A stretch of 64,000 nucleotides of DNA from Alteribacillus sp041949975 (GTDB taxonomy: Bacteria > Bacillota > Bacilli > Bacillales > Marinococcaceae): assembly GCF_041949975.1 (NCBI RefSeq), contig NZ_JBHFQG010000017.1:1-64000 (forward strand), in the 5' to 3' direction. Under the pieces are notes generated by a model, which was given only the letters and a program-made list of their open reading frames with translations, made no database searches and was not told the origin of the DNA. Both the position numbers and the translations under genes were made by a program. Positions 27,075-35,660 of the stretch are shown in pieces. Within the stretch, counting starts at the first letter, position 1, and the number at the start of each line of letters is the position of its first letter.

Positions 27075-27130
27075 AGGGGCTGGTAAGTGATAGCTGAAGA
27101 AGAAATGCTGTCATTGCAGCCTCTTTTTTA
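27075..27130 (+). terminator. Terminator after yqhY
   Basis: AGGGGCTG (27075–27082) pairs with CAGCCTCT (27117–27124) over a long loop, followed by TTTTT. The large loop makes it moderate. Confidence 0.55.
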
Positions 27131-27142
27131 TCCTGCTATGAT
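27114..27142 (+). promoter_or_regulatory. Sigma-A-type promoter for the nusB operon
   Basis: TTGCAG (27114–27119), a 17-bp spacer and TATGAT (27137–27142) lie 33 bp before nusB. Its -35 overlaps the preceding terminator stem. Confidence 0.6.
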
Positions 27143-27174
27143 TTACGATAGATTTATAAAAAGGAGAAAAAGGT

Positions 27175-27573
27175 ATGAACCGACGTCTAGCACGATTGAG
27201 AGCTGTCCAGACTTTGTATCAAATGGGACTGACACATGCAGATTGGCAAGAAGCATTAAATAATACTCTTGAAGAAGATGAAACGGCAGATGAATTTTTA
27301 ATAAGCTCGGTAAAAGGCACTGTAAAGCATCAAGAGGAAATTAATAATTATATAAAAAAGAACCTTGAACACTGGACTTTAGAAAGAGTTGGTAATGTTG
27401 ATCGTTCTATTCTCCAGAATGCTGTTCATGAAATGTTGTACATGGAAGATGTTCCTCTTCACGTTAGTGTGAACGAAGCAATTGAATTGGCAAAAGCATT
27501 TGGAGGAACGGAGTCTGGTAAGTTTGTTAACGGTGTCTTATCAAATATATTAAAAGAATGTGGAAGTGACTAA
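27175..27573 (+). CDS. nusB: Transcription antitermination factor NusB
   Basis: NusB with NusE (S10) binds boxA RNA and supports antitermination in rRNA operons. The 132-aa all-helical protein begins NRRLARLRAVQTLYQMGL and ends with the conserved VNEAIELAKAFG and KFVNGVLSNI blocks. It is the first gene of a run (nusB–folD–xseAB–ispA–OLE–oapA–dxs–tlyA) with short gaps, the typical extremophile arrangement around OLE RNA. Confidence 0.95.
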   Translation: MNRRLARLRAVQTLYQMGLTHADWQEALNNTLEEDETADEFLISSVKGTVKHQEEINNYIKKNLEHWTLERVGNVDRSILQNAVHEMLYMEDVPLHVSVNEAIELAKAFGGTESGKFVNGVLSNILKECGSD

Positions 27574-27587
27574 AAGGAGAGGTTAAG

Positions 27588-28436
27588 ATGACTGCGACAA
27601 TTATAAACGGGAAAGAAGTAGCTTCGAATTTACGAAATGAGATTAAAGATGAAGTCATTACATTAAGCGTTACTCCTGGACTGGCTGTCATCCTTGTTGG
27701 AGACAATCCTGCTTCTAGGTCCTATGTAAAAGGAAAGGAGAAAGCTTCAATAGAAGTAGGCATCTATTCAGAGTTAAAAGAGCTGCCATCAGATATTTCA
27801 GAAAAAGAATTGTTGGATATGGTAGAACACTATAACTCACATCCTGATATTCACGGCATCCTTGTACAATTACCGCTCCCTGAACATATTTCAGAGAAGA
27901 AAGTAATTGAACATATTTCTCCTGAAAAAGACGTAGATGGCTTTCACCCTGTTAACATTGGCCGTATGATGACTGGAAAGGATGCTTTTTTACCTTGTAC
28001 GCCATTTGGTATTTTACAGATGTTAAAATACAAAAACATAAGTACAGAAGGTAAGCATGCAGTAATAGTAGGACGCAGCAACATTGTCGGTAAACCGGTA
28101 GGCCAGCTTCTTTTAAATGAAAATGCAACTGTTACATATTGTCATTCTAAAACTCCTGACTTAGCATCGTTTACGACTCAAGCCGATATTTTAATTGCGG
28201 CTGCAGGAAGGGCTGAGTTTATTGATGAAACGCATGTTAAAAAAGGAGCGGTTGTTATAGATGTAGGGATGAATCGTAAAGAAAACGGAAAACTTTGTGG
28301 AGATGTTGCTTATGATAATGTGAAAGAAAAAGCTTCTTATATTACTCCAGTACCCGGTGGCGTTGGTCCTATGACGATAACAATGCTGCTTTATAACACC
28401 TTACAGTCAGCTAAAAAGCATTTAGAAAGGGTCTAA
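27588..28436 (+). CDS. folD: Bifunctional methylenetetrahydrofolate dehydrogenase/cyclohydrolase
   Basis: FolD converts 5,10-methylene-THF to 10-formyl-THF in two steps with NADP, feeding purine and formyl-Met synthesis and linking to the glycine cleavage genes upstream. The 282-aa protein shows the catalytic Tyr/Lys region SRSYVKGKEKAS, GILVQLPLPEHI, PCTPFGILQML and the Rossmann motif VIVGRSNIVGKPVGQLL. ATG 27588 follows AAAAGGAG. It is 14 bp after nusB and six bp before xseA. Confidence 0.96.
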   Translation: MTATIINGKEVASNLRNEIKDEVITLSVTPGLAVILVGDNPASRSYVKGKEKASIEVGIYSELKELPSDISEKELLDMVEHYNSHPDIHGILVQLPLPEHISEKKVIEHISPEKDVDGFHPVNIGRMMTGKDAFLPCTPFGILQMLKYKNISTEGKHAVIVGRSNIVGKPVGQLLLNENATVTYCHSKTPDLASFTTQADILIAAAGRAEFIDETHVKKGAVVIDVGMNRKENGKLCGDVAYDNVKEKASYITPVPGGVGPMTITMLLYNTLQSAKKHLERV

Positions 28437-28442
28437 AACATA

Positions 28443-29843
28443 ATGCTTCTTGAGCACGGAAAATGGACGACGGTTTCTAAGCTTACTACCCACATAAAAA
28501 AAACCATTGAAATGGAGCCTGAACTGCAGCAGGTTTGGTTAAGAGCCGAAATTTCTAATTTCAAAAAACATAGCCGCGGCCACATGTATTTTACTTTAAA
28601 AGACGAAAAATCAAGAATTTCAGCCGTAATGTTTGCTGGAAACAATCGCTTTTTAACATTTCAGCCTGAAAATGGTATGAAAGTGCTGATTAAAGGTAAT
28701 GTTTCAGTATATGAACCATTTGGCCAATATCAACTTTATGTTAACGAGATGCAGCCAGATGGCATCGGCCAATTGTATATTCAATATGAAAAAATGAAAA
28801 AGCAATTGGAAGCAGAGGGGCTTTTTTCACCAGAAAGAAAGAAGCAGTTACCTATATTCCCGCGTGAGATAGCTATTATAACCTCGCCAACGGGTGCCGC
28901 TATTAAAGATATGATGACCACTTTAAAACGGCGTTGTCCTTTGATTAGAATTACGTTATTTCCTGTACTCGTTCAAGGTGAAAATGCTCCTGCTTCTATT
29001 GCTTCTGCTATGGAAAAAGCTGAGTTAATGGGCGGGTTTGATGTAATCATATTTGGAAGAGGCGGCGGCTCTATTGAAGAATTGTGGGCTTTTAATGAAG
29101 AGACGGTCGCCCGAAAAATTGCTTCTTTATCGATCCCCACAATTTCAGCAGTAGGGCATGAAACAGATTTTACTATAGCTGATTTCACAGCTGATCTCAG
29201 GGCAGCAACTCCTACGGCTGCTGCTGAGCTTGCTGTACCTGTTCTACACGAATTAGAGAAGCAGCATTTGCAGCTGAAAACAAGGCTGTATAAAGCGTTA
29301 AAAGATCAAACGAAAAGAGAAAGTGAAAAGCTTGAGCGTATTAAACGGTCTTACGCATTTAGATACCCAACGCACCTAATAAAACAGAAAGAACAGGAGC
29401 TGGACCGTTTAATAGAAAGGTTAACCAAATCTTTATCAACTAAAAAGGAGTTGCAGTTGGAGCAGCTACACTCTTTTATAAGACGTCTTGAACGCCAGCA
29501 TCCTTCTAGGCTGCTTGAAAGTGAAAAGTCAAGACTTATCCAAACAACTGAAAAGACTCATAAAGTAATGAATCGTCATATTATGAATGAAAATAATCGT
29601 TTTGTTCATGTCCTTCAAAAGCTTAACCTCCTTAATCCTCTTCAAGTAATGCAAAGGGGATATAATGTGACCTATGATCAAAAAGAAAGTTTAGTGACCT
29701 CTATACACCAAATTGAACCAGGTGAAAAACTTACCATGTACATTCAGGATGGTACAGTGTATGCTAAAGCCGAATCAATTTCTAATAAAACACTGTGGCA
29801 AAGCAATATAAATGCAAAAGGGGATGGCGACCATGACAAATGA
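28443..29843 (+). CDS. xseA: Exodeoxyribonuclease VII large subunit
   Basis: XseA with several XseB copies forms the single-strand-specific exonuclease VII. The 466-aa protein has the N-terminal OB domain (VWLRAEISNFKKHSRGHMYF), the catalytic ITSPTGAAIKDMMTTLKRR and IFGRGGGSIEELWAFN blocks and a long coiled-coil C-terminal domain that recruits XseB. It overlaps xseB by 11 bp, consistent with coupled expression. Confidence 0.95.
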   Translation: MLLEHGKWTTVSKLTTHIKKTIEMEPELQQVWLRAEISNFKKHSRGHMYFTLKDEKSRISAVMFAGNNRFLTFQPENGMKVLIKGNVSVYEPFGQYQLYVNEMQPDGIGQLYIQYEKMKKQLEAEGLFSPERKKQLPIFPREIAIITSPTGAAIKDMMTTLKRRCPLIRITLFPVLVQGENAPASIASAMEKAELMGGFDVIIFGRGGGSIEELWAFNEETVARKIASLSIPTISAVGHETDFTIADFTADLRAATPTAAAELAVPVLHELEKQHLQLKTRLYKALKDQTKRESEKLERIKRSYAFRYPTHLIKQKEQELDRLIERLTKSLSTKKELQLEQLHSFIRRLERQHPSRLLESEKSRLIQTTEKTHKVMNRHIMNENNRFVHVLQKLNLLNPLQVMQRGYNVTYDQKESLVTSIHQIEPGEKLTMYIQDGTVYAKAESISNKTLWQSNINAKGDGDHDK

Positions 29844-30075
29844 AATTTATGAAAACATATCGTTTGAAAAGGCGATGGAAAAATTAGAAACGATTGTAGA
29901 AAAACTTGAAGAAGGAGAAGTCCCTTTAGAAAAAGCCATTGCTATGTATCAAGAAGGTATGAATCTTTCCAATGTTTGTCATGAAAAGCTGCAGCGGGTA
30001 GAAAAACAAATGGATAGAATGGTCGAGGAAGATGGGGAAATCAAGCCTCTGTTATCCGAGGAGGATGAAGAGTGA
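29833..30075 (+). CDS. xseB: Exodeoxyribonuclease VII small subunit
   Basis: From ATG 29833 (AAAGGGG nine bases upstream) the protein has 80 aa, normal for XseB, with the family core FEKAMEKLETIVEKLEEGEV and LEKAIAMYQEGMNL. ATG 29824 is too close to the ribosome-binding site. The gene overlaps xseA upstream and ispA downstream (GTGA), so all three are translationally coupled. Confidence 0.93.
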   Translation: MTNEIYENISFEKAMEKLETIVEKLEEGEVPLEKAIAMYQEGMNLSNVCHEKLQRVEKQMDRMVEEDGEIKPLLSEEDEE

Positions 30076-30959
30076 GCATATCGGAATTACAAGCATTTAT
30101 TTCTCGATATAAGATTGAATTAGAAAAGAGGCTCCCACCATTTTTGGAAAGTTTAAATTGTCCCTTTTCCTTAAAAGAAGCTATTCTGTATTCCATTAAT
30201 GCGGGGGGGAAAAGAGTCCGCCCTTTATTAATGCTCGCTGCGATTCAATCATATAGAAGCATAAAAGAATCTGATTATAAGGTTGCTTGTGCAGTAGAAA
30301 TGGTGCACACCTATTCATTAATTCATGATGACCTGCCATCTATGGACGATGATGATTACCGCCGAGGTAAACCTACTAACCACAAAGTTTTTGGTGAAGC
30401 TTTTGCTGTCCTGGCTGGTGATGCGTTATTAACTAAAGCCTTTGAAGTTATTAGTTCCATTAATGAGCTCGATGCCAATATCAAGATAGCCCTAATAAGA
30501 GAATTGGCCAAAGCTGCCGGAGCAGAAGGAATGGTGGGCGGACAGGCAGCAGACCTTGATGGTGAAGGAAAAGATCTTTCAATCGAGGAGCTTGAGTATA
30601 TTCATCGTCATAAAACAGGTGATCTATTAAGTTTTTCAATAGTTGCCGGAGGAATTTTAGGAGAAGCACCAAATGCAGATATGGAATGTATTCGTGCTTT
30701 TTCAAGAGAGCTGGGACTCGTATTTCAAATCAAAGATGATATCTTGGATATTGAAGGTGACTCAGAAGAAATGGGAAAAGCAGCTGGAAGTGATGAAGGC
30801 AGAGGTAAAAGCACTTACCCAAGACTATTAACACTCGGCGGTGCGAAAGAAAAACTCTTTCTTCATGCAGATAATGCAAAAGAATACTTACGGTCTTTAT
30901 CAGGAAATCCCCTGCTTTTGGAGAATTTTGTCCATTATATTACGGAGCGTTCAAAATAA
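30072..30959 (+). CDS. ispA: Farnesyl diphosphate synthase (polyprenyl synthetase)
   Basis: IspA condenses DMAPP and IPP to geranyl and farnesyl diphosphate, precursors of quinone side chains and the undecaprenyl carrier. Both aspartate-rich motifs are present: DDLPSMDDDDYRRGKPTNHK and KDDILD. The protein has 295 aa. The GTG start overlaps the xseB stop. The OLE RNA promoter begins about 20 bp after its stop, and dxs, which makes the isoprenoid precursor DXP, lies downstream of OLE. Confidence 0.94.
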   Translation: MSISELQAFISRYKIELEKRLPPFLESLNCPFSLKEAILYSINAGGKRVRPLLMLAAIQSYRSIKESDYKVACAVEMVHTYSLIHDDLPSMDDDDYRRGKPTNHKVFGEAFAVLAGDALLTKAFEVISSINELDANIKIALIRELAKAAGAEGMVGGQAADLDGEGKDLSIEELEYIHRHKTGDLLSFSIVAGGILGEAPNADMECIRAFSRELGLVFQIKDDILDIEGDSEEMGKAAGSDEGRGKSTYPRLLTLGGAKEKLFLHADNAKEYLRSLSGNPLLLENFVHYITERSK

Positions 30960-30980
30960 ATTTTGCCACATTTTAATTAT

Positions 30981-31010
30981 TTGTGCTGAGTTTTTAACTC
31001 GTGGTATAAT
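30981..31010 (+). promoter_or_regulatory. Promoter directly upstream of OLE RNA
   Basis: TTGTGC (30981–30986), an 18-bp spacer and a perfect TATAAT (31005–31010) predict a start near 31017, a few bases before the first paired base of OLE RNA. OLE could therefore be made on its own as well as from operon readthrough. Confidence 0.6.
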
Positions 31011-31016
31011 AGTGAT

Positions 31017-31608
31017 ACAAATCTCGGATGGCGCAGTATTCTAGTCGATTCTCCATTCTCGAGGGCGGGCCTAAAAATCCGCTGAAGGGCACATCGATGA
31101 AGTTCCTGATATCGGCTCGAAGCGCCCAGCTTTGGGTCGATGTTGGGAGTAAAGGCGTAAGGGCGATCCACAAAGGCATGTGGGCGTGAACCCTTTCGCC
31201 GCGGAGGCTTCTTATTTGGACTAAATAAGAGGTAAGACCTGCACGACATGCCACAAGGGAAGGTATGTATGCAGCGTAGCCTGCCTTGAGTGGAGTAGCG
31301 GGGAAGGTAACTTTTAGAAAGATATGACGTCGGCCAACGAATATCTTGCTATTACCTGAAACCTGCTCTGCAAAAGAGGCTAAGAGAGTGGCACGGAATT
31401 GCCGAGGAAAACTCCTAGACTGTTCTTACAGACGAATAAAGCGGATTGCAGTGTGTGCTAAGTGGTAATCTAGTCTGATGTCCGGCGACGGCATCAAGTC
31501 GTTTTTAAAGGGAAACCACCAGGGCGGCGACGCTCTGGCAAACGGCTGGGAAAACCTACTGGACCTAAGACACAATGTTTACGCTTTATCTCGGCCATCC
31601 GATGTCTA
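31017..31608 (+). ncRNA. ole: OLE RNA (ornate, large, extremophilic)
   Basis: About 590 nt without a credible protein frame, more GC-rich than its surroundings and densely self-complementary, lie between ispA and a small membrane-protein gene followed by dxs. That is exactly the gene context of OLE RNA. The ends close on each other: TCGGATGGC (31024–31032) pairs perfectly with GCCATCCGA (31594–31602). The 3' part with AAGGGAAACCACCAGGGC and GGCTGGGAAAACC is highly structured. OLE RNA forms a membrane-associated RNP with OapA and affects tolerance of cold, ethanol, Mg2+ and nutrient stress in Bacillus halodurans. Identification rests on length, context and structure from memory of the class; a covariance-model hit was not run. 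Confidence 0.92.
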
Positions 31609-31653
31609 CATATGTTTATTTTAACCCAAATTCGTGAAATATATTAGGGGATT

Positions 31654-32262
31654 ATGGAAATAATGAAAAATATAATGAAAAGATCTATACATTGGAGCGT
31701 TTTAATTGCCGTTATCACCCTGGTGTTAGCGGCTATTTTTTCAATTATATCCACTGCTGTATTATCAGGGGTGGGGTGGGCCATCGGAATGATTATTGTT
31801 TTAGTTATCGTGTTAATAGGTGTTTTCTTTGATATGATTGGAGTAGCAGCAACTGCTGCCTCTGAAAAACCTTTTCATGCGATGGCCTCAAAAAAAATCC
31901 CAGGTGCTTACCAGGCGATGAAGATAACCAGAAACGCGGATAAAGTAGCAAACTTTTGTGCGGATGTTATTGGTGACATTTCCGGGGTAGTTAGTGGAAC
32001 AGCAGCTTCAGCTGTGGTCATACAATTAACATTTGCTGCTGATTCTGCTGATGGAAGTACGCTTCAATTTATTTTGAATGTGATTTTCACAGCTGTAGTA
32101 GCTGCATTAACTGTTGGGGGAAAAGCGCTAGGCAAAACATTTGCAATTACTTTTTCCACTGCAATTATTTTACAGGTAGGCCGTATCTTTTATGTACTTG
32201 AAAATAAATTGAAAATCACTTTTTTTAATAAAAAATCGACCAAAAAAACAAAGAATGTTTAA
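31654..32262 (+). CDS. oapA: OLE-associated membrane protein OapA
   Basis: OapA binds OLE RNA and anchors it to the membrane. This ~200-aa protein has four hydrophobic segments (about residues 15–38, 43–60, 105–128 and 135–155) and basic tails (MKRS near the N terminus, NKKSTKKTKN at the end), suited to RNA and membrane binding. The loop ADVIGDISGVVSG contains a D-x-x-G pair (Asp108/Gly111) that corresponds, from memory, to residues whose mutation makes B. halodurans OapA dominant negative. Two starts are possible: ATG 31654, or ATG 31663 with better spacing from TTAGGGGA. It lies about 45 bp after OLE and 26 bp before dxs. Confidence 0.9.
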   Translation: MEIMKNIMKRSIHWSVLIAVITLVLAAIFSIISTAVLSGVGWAIGMIIVLVIVLIGVFFDMIGVAATAASEKPFHAMASKKIPGAYQAMKITRNADKVANFCADVIGDISGVVSGTAASAVVIQLTFAADSADGSTLQFILNVIFTAVVAALTVGGKALGKTFAITFSTAIILQVGRIFYVLENKLKITFFNKKSTKKTKNV

Positions 32263-32288
32263 AACGACTGAAAGTGAGGGTTCGCTTC

Positions 32289-34178
32289 ATGGATTTAAAA
32301 ACGATAAAGGACCCGGCATTTGTACAAGCATGCAGCCGAAAAGAATTAGAAGGATTGGCTCAGGAGATAAGAGACTTTCTCATCAGTAAGCTGTCGGTCA
32401 CAGGAGGACATCTAGGGCCGAATTTAGGTGTGGTTGAATTAACACTTGCATTACATTCCCTTTATCATACACCAAAAGATAAAATTATTTGGGATGTTGG
32501 TCATCAAACTTATGTGCATAAAATTTTGACCGGACGGGCCGATCAATTTGACAGGCTTCGTAAATATAAAGGTTTATGCGGTTTTCCAAAAAGAGATGAA
32601 AGCGAACATGATGTTTGGGAAACAGGGCACAGCTCCACCTCACTTTCTGCTGCAATGGGGATGGCCGTTGCGAGAGACTTAAAAGGAAGCAATGACCAAA
32701 TAGCCGCTGTTATAGGAGACGGTGCATTAACAGGAGGAATGGCTCTAGAAGCATTAAACCACATTGGTCATGAGCAGACTAATTTGACCATTATTTTAAA
32801 TGACAATGAGATGTCTATAGCTCCAAATGTAGGAGCACTTCATAGTGTTCTTGGTCGTCTTAGAACGACAGGTAAATATCAAAAAGTAAAAGACGATATC
32901 GAGTTTTTAATCAAAAAAATACCTGCTTTTGGAGGGAGACTGGCTTCAACGGCCGAACGTGTGAAAGACAGTTTAAAATATTTGCTCGTTTCTGGCATGT
33001 TTTTTGAAGAAATGGGTTTTACCTACCTTGGACCGGTAGACGGCCACGATTTCGATGACCTTATGTCTAATATCAAATACGGGAGAGATACAAAAGGGCC
33101 CGTAATTGTGCACGTTTTAACAAAAAAAGGAAAAGGCTACGCTCCAGCTGAAAATGATGCCAAAGGTACATGGCATGGACTGGGACCTTATAAAATTGAA
33201 TCAGGGGAAGTTGTGAAAAAGCCTGGCCCCCCAGCATACAGTGCTGTTTTCAGCAGTACGCTGCAAAGACTTGCCCGTCAAGATGAAAGAATCGTAGCTT
33301 TAACAGCTGCTATGCCAGGAGGCACTAAGCTAGACCAATTTGGTGCTGAATTCCCTGATAGGATGTTTGATGTCGGGATTGCTGAACAGCACGCTACTAC
33401 CATGGCAGGCGGACTTGCTACCCAGGGAATGAAACCTGTATTTGCGGTGTATTCAACCTTTTTACAAAGAGGTTATGACCAACTTGTCCACGATGTCTGC
33501 AGACAGAATTTAAATGTGTTGTTTGCTATCGATAGAGCAGGTCTTGTGGGTGCTGATGGAGAAACCCACCAAGGTGTATTTGATATTGCTTATTTACGTC
33601 ATCTGCCAAATATGAAAATTTTGATGCCAAAAGATGAGAATGAACTGCAGCATATGATTTATACTGCTGTCCAATACGATGACGGACCAATTGCTGTTAG
33701 ATATCCGAGAGGCAACGGTTATGGAGTAGAAATGGACGATAACTTGAAAGAGTTAGAAATAGGTAAGTGGGAAGTATTAAGAGATGGGAAAGACGCTACC
33801 ATATTAACTTTTGGTACAATGATTCCGGCAGCTATGGAAGCATCAAAGGCATTGTCTGAACAAAATATACATGTACGTGTTGTAAATGCTCGTTCTGCTA
33901 AGCCTCTAGACGAAGACATGCTTCAAGAATTACAAGAAGAGAACCAGCCTATTCTAACGTTAGAAGAAGCAGCCTTAAAGGGTAGTTTTGGAAGTGCTGT
34001 TCTTGAACATTATCATGACACTGGCTGTCATCACATCGTTATAGATCGTATGGGAATTCCGGACAGGTACATTGAACATGGCAGTGTACCTGAACTTTAT
34101 AAAGAAATAGGGTTGACAGCCGAAGAGGTTATGAACAAAATATATGCATTGGTGCCTAGAAAACAGCAAAGGGCGTAA
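32289..34178 (+). CDS. dxs: 1-Deoxy-D-xylulose-5-phosphate synthase
   Basis: Dxs makes DXP from pyruvate and glyceraldehyde-3-phosphate with thiamine diphosphate, the entry step of the MEP isoprenoid pathway. The 629-aa protein has GDGALTGGMALEALNHIG with a downstream NDNEMS (ThDP/Mg site), and the transketolase-like FDVGIAEQHATTMAGGLA. ATG 32289 with GTGAGGG upstream is preferred to GTG 32274. It shares the operon with ispA, separated by OLE and oapA. Confidence 0.96.
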   Translation: MDLKTIKDPAFVQACSRKELEGLAQEIRDFLISKLSVTGGHLGPNLGVVELTLALHSLYHTPKDKIIWDVGHQTYVHKILTGRADQFDRLRKYKGLCGFPKRDESEHDVWETGHSSTSLSAAMGMAVARDLKGSNDQIAAVIGDGALTGGMALEALNHIGHEQTNLTIILNDNEMSIAPNVGALHSVLGRLRTTGKYQKVKDDIEFLIKKIPAFGGRLASTAERVKDSLKYLLVSGMFFEEMGFTYLGPVDGHDFDDLMSNIKYGRDTKGPVIVHVLTKKGKGYAPAENDAKGTWHGLGPYKIESGEVVKKPGPPAYSAVFSSTLQRLARQDERIVALTAAMPGGTKLDQFGAEFPDRMFDVGIAEQHATTMAGGLATQGMKPVFAVYSTFLQRGYDQLVHDVCRQNLNVLFAIDRAGLVGADGETHQGVFDIAYLRHLPNMKILMPKDENELQHMIYTAVQYDDGPIAVRYPRGNGYGVEMDDNLKELEIGKWEVLRDGKDATILTFGTMIPAAMEASKALSEQNIHVRVVNARSAKPLDEDMLQELQEENQPILTLEEAALKGSFGSAVLEHYHDTGCHHIVIDRMGIPDRYIEHGSVPELYKEIGLTAEEVMNKIYALVPRKQQRA

Positions 34179-34181
34179 TTC

Positions 34182-35006
34182 ATGAAAAAAGAACGAATAG
34201 ATGTACTGCTTGTAGAACAAGGCTTTTTTGAGTCGAGGGAAAAAGCAAAAAGATCCATTATGGCCGGATTGGTATTAGCTGATAATGAGCGTGTTGACAA
34301 ACCCGGAACAAAAATTGAAAGGACTGCTGATCTTCGCCTTAAAGGAGAACCTGTTCCCTATGTCAGCCGGGGCGGGCTTAAACTGGAAAAAGCATTAAAA
34401 GTATTTCCGCTCGATCTTAAAGATAAAATTGTTTTAGACATTGGAGCTTCTACTGGTGGATTTACAGACTGTGCTCTGCAGAATGGCGCTTCAAGAGTAT
34501 ATGCTGTGGACGTAGGGTACAATCAGCTGGCCTGGAAACTTCGGAAGCATGAAAAGGTCGAAGTTATGGAACGTTTTAATTTCCGTTATGCTGCCCCTGA
34601 GCATTTTCAAAAAGGTAAACCGGAAGCAGCTGTAGCTGACGTATCTTTTATTTCTTTAAAGCTTCTTTTGCCGCCATTAAGTAATATATTAGCAGAAGAC
34701 AGCCAAGTTTGTTTATTGATAAAACCACAGTTTGAAGCCGGCCGGGAAAAAGTTGGTAAAAAAGGTATTATTCGTGATGCAAAGGTTCACCGGCAGGTTA
34801 TTGATGACATACTTTTCTTTGCCGAATCAGCAGGCTTTACGCCAAAAGGTATTGATTATTCTCCAATAACCGGCGGTGATGGTAATATCGAGTTTTTATT
34901 ATATATGCAATGGCAGCCTGTAATTAAAAATAATGATATAATTTCGGAAACCGTCATCTCTACAGTAGTTGAAAACGCCCACTTGCATTTTAATTCCGTT
35001 CAATGA
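34182..35006 (+). CDS. yqxC: TlyA family rRNA methyltransferase/hemolysin YqxC
   Basis: The 274-aa protein has an N-terminal S4 RNA-binding domain (about 1–60, RIDVLLVEQGFFESREKAKR) and an FtsJ-like SAM methyltransferase domain with VLDIGASTGGFTDCAL and KPQFEAGREKVGKKG. TlyA homologues 2'-O-methylate rRNA; whether the Bacillus protein does is not proven. It starts three bases after the dxs stop, so it is cotranscribed. Confidence 0.92.
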   Translation: MKKERIDVLLVEQGFFESREKAKRSIMAGLVLADNERVDKPGTKIERTADLRLKGEPVPYVSRGGLKLEKALKVFPLDLKDKIVLDIGASTGGFTDCALQNGASRVYAVDVGYNQLAWKLRKHEKVEVMERFNFRYAAPEHFQKGKPEAAVADVSFISLKLLLPPLSNILAEDSQVCLLIKPQFEAGREKVGKKGIIRDAKVHRQVIDDILFFAESAGFTPKGIDYSPITGGDGNIEFLLYMQWQPVIKNNDIISETVISTVVENAHLHFNSVQ

Positions 35007-35009
35007 GGC

Positions 35010-35056
35010 GAAAAGGGTTAATCTCCTTGTCTGAACGGAAACCCTCCTTTTTCATT
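35010..35056 (+). terminator. Possible terminator after yqxC
   Basis: AAAAGGGTT and AAACCCTCCTTTTT could pair over an 18–20-nt loop. The stem is interrupted, so strength is uncertain. Confidence 0.4.
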
Positions 35057-35099
35057 TTCATGCGCATTCCTTTCCTTCTCTATATTTTTACTCAAAAAT

Positions 35100-35128
35100 T
35101 TGTATAAATATAAAAAGTTAGGTATGAT
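35100..35128 (+). promoter_or_regulatory. Sigma-A-type promoter for ahrC
   Basis: TTGTAT (35100–35105), a 17-bp spacer and TATGAT (35123–35128) lie 58 bp upstream of ahrC. Confidence 0.7.
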
Positions 35129-35185
35129 ACAAATAGCTTTTTTTGCTATGTATAAATATTTTGATTCACCTAGAGGAGGTTGCAC

Positions 35186-35635
35186 ATGAATAAAGGGCAG
35201 CGTCATATTAAAATCAGAGAACTAATTACAGATTTAGATATAGAGACACAAGATGAATTAGTGGATCGATTAAAAAAAGGCGGGTATAACGTCACCCAGG
35301 CCACTGTGTCTAGAGATATAAAAGAACTGCACCTTGTTAAGGTGCCGACCATGGATGGAAGATATAAATACAGCTTGCCCGCCGATCAGAGGTTCAACCC
35401 GTTACAAAAGCTGAAAAGGGCACTTATTGACAGTTTTATCGGGATAGACCAGGCAGATAATCTTATTGTCATGAAAACTCTACCAGGAAACGCAAATGCC
35501 GTCGCAGTATTGATTGATAATTTAGATTGGGAAGAAATACTGGGCACGATTTGCGGAGATGATACGATATTAATTATTTGCAGGAATAAAAAACAGGCAG
35601 GACCTATTGTAGACAGGTTTCTTGAAATGCTTTAA
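35186..35635 (+). CDS. ahrC: Arginine repressor ArgR/AhrC
   Basis: This 149-aa hexameric regulator represses arginine synthesis and activates catabolism with arginine as corepressor. The N-terminal winged helix carries QATVSRDIKELHLVKVP and the C-terminal arginine-binding/oligomerisation domain has LGTICGDDTILIICR. ATG 35186 follows AGAGGAGG. It lies 25 bp before recN, a pairing conserved in Bacillus. Confidence 0.96.
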   Translation: MNKGQRHIKIRELITDLDIETQDELVDRLKKGGYNVTQATVSRDIKELHLVKVPTMDGRYKYSLPADQRFNPLQKLKRALIDSFIGIDQADNLIVMKTLPGNANAVAVLIDNLDWEEILGTICGDDTILIICRNKKQAGPIVDRFLEML

Positions 35636-35660
35636 TTAAGAACATAATCGAGGTGCTCCC

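Noticed and set aside
30977..31254. Minus-strand reading frames of 86–90 codons across the 5' part of the OLE region
   Set aside because: They have no ribosome-binding site and an arginine/serine-rich low-complexity composition, and they arise from the GC-rich structured RNA.
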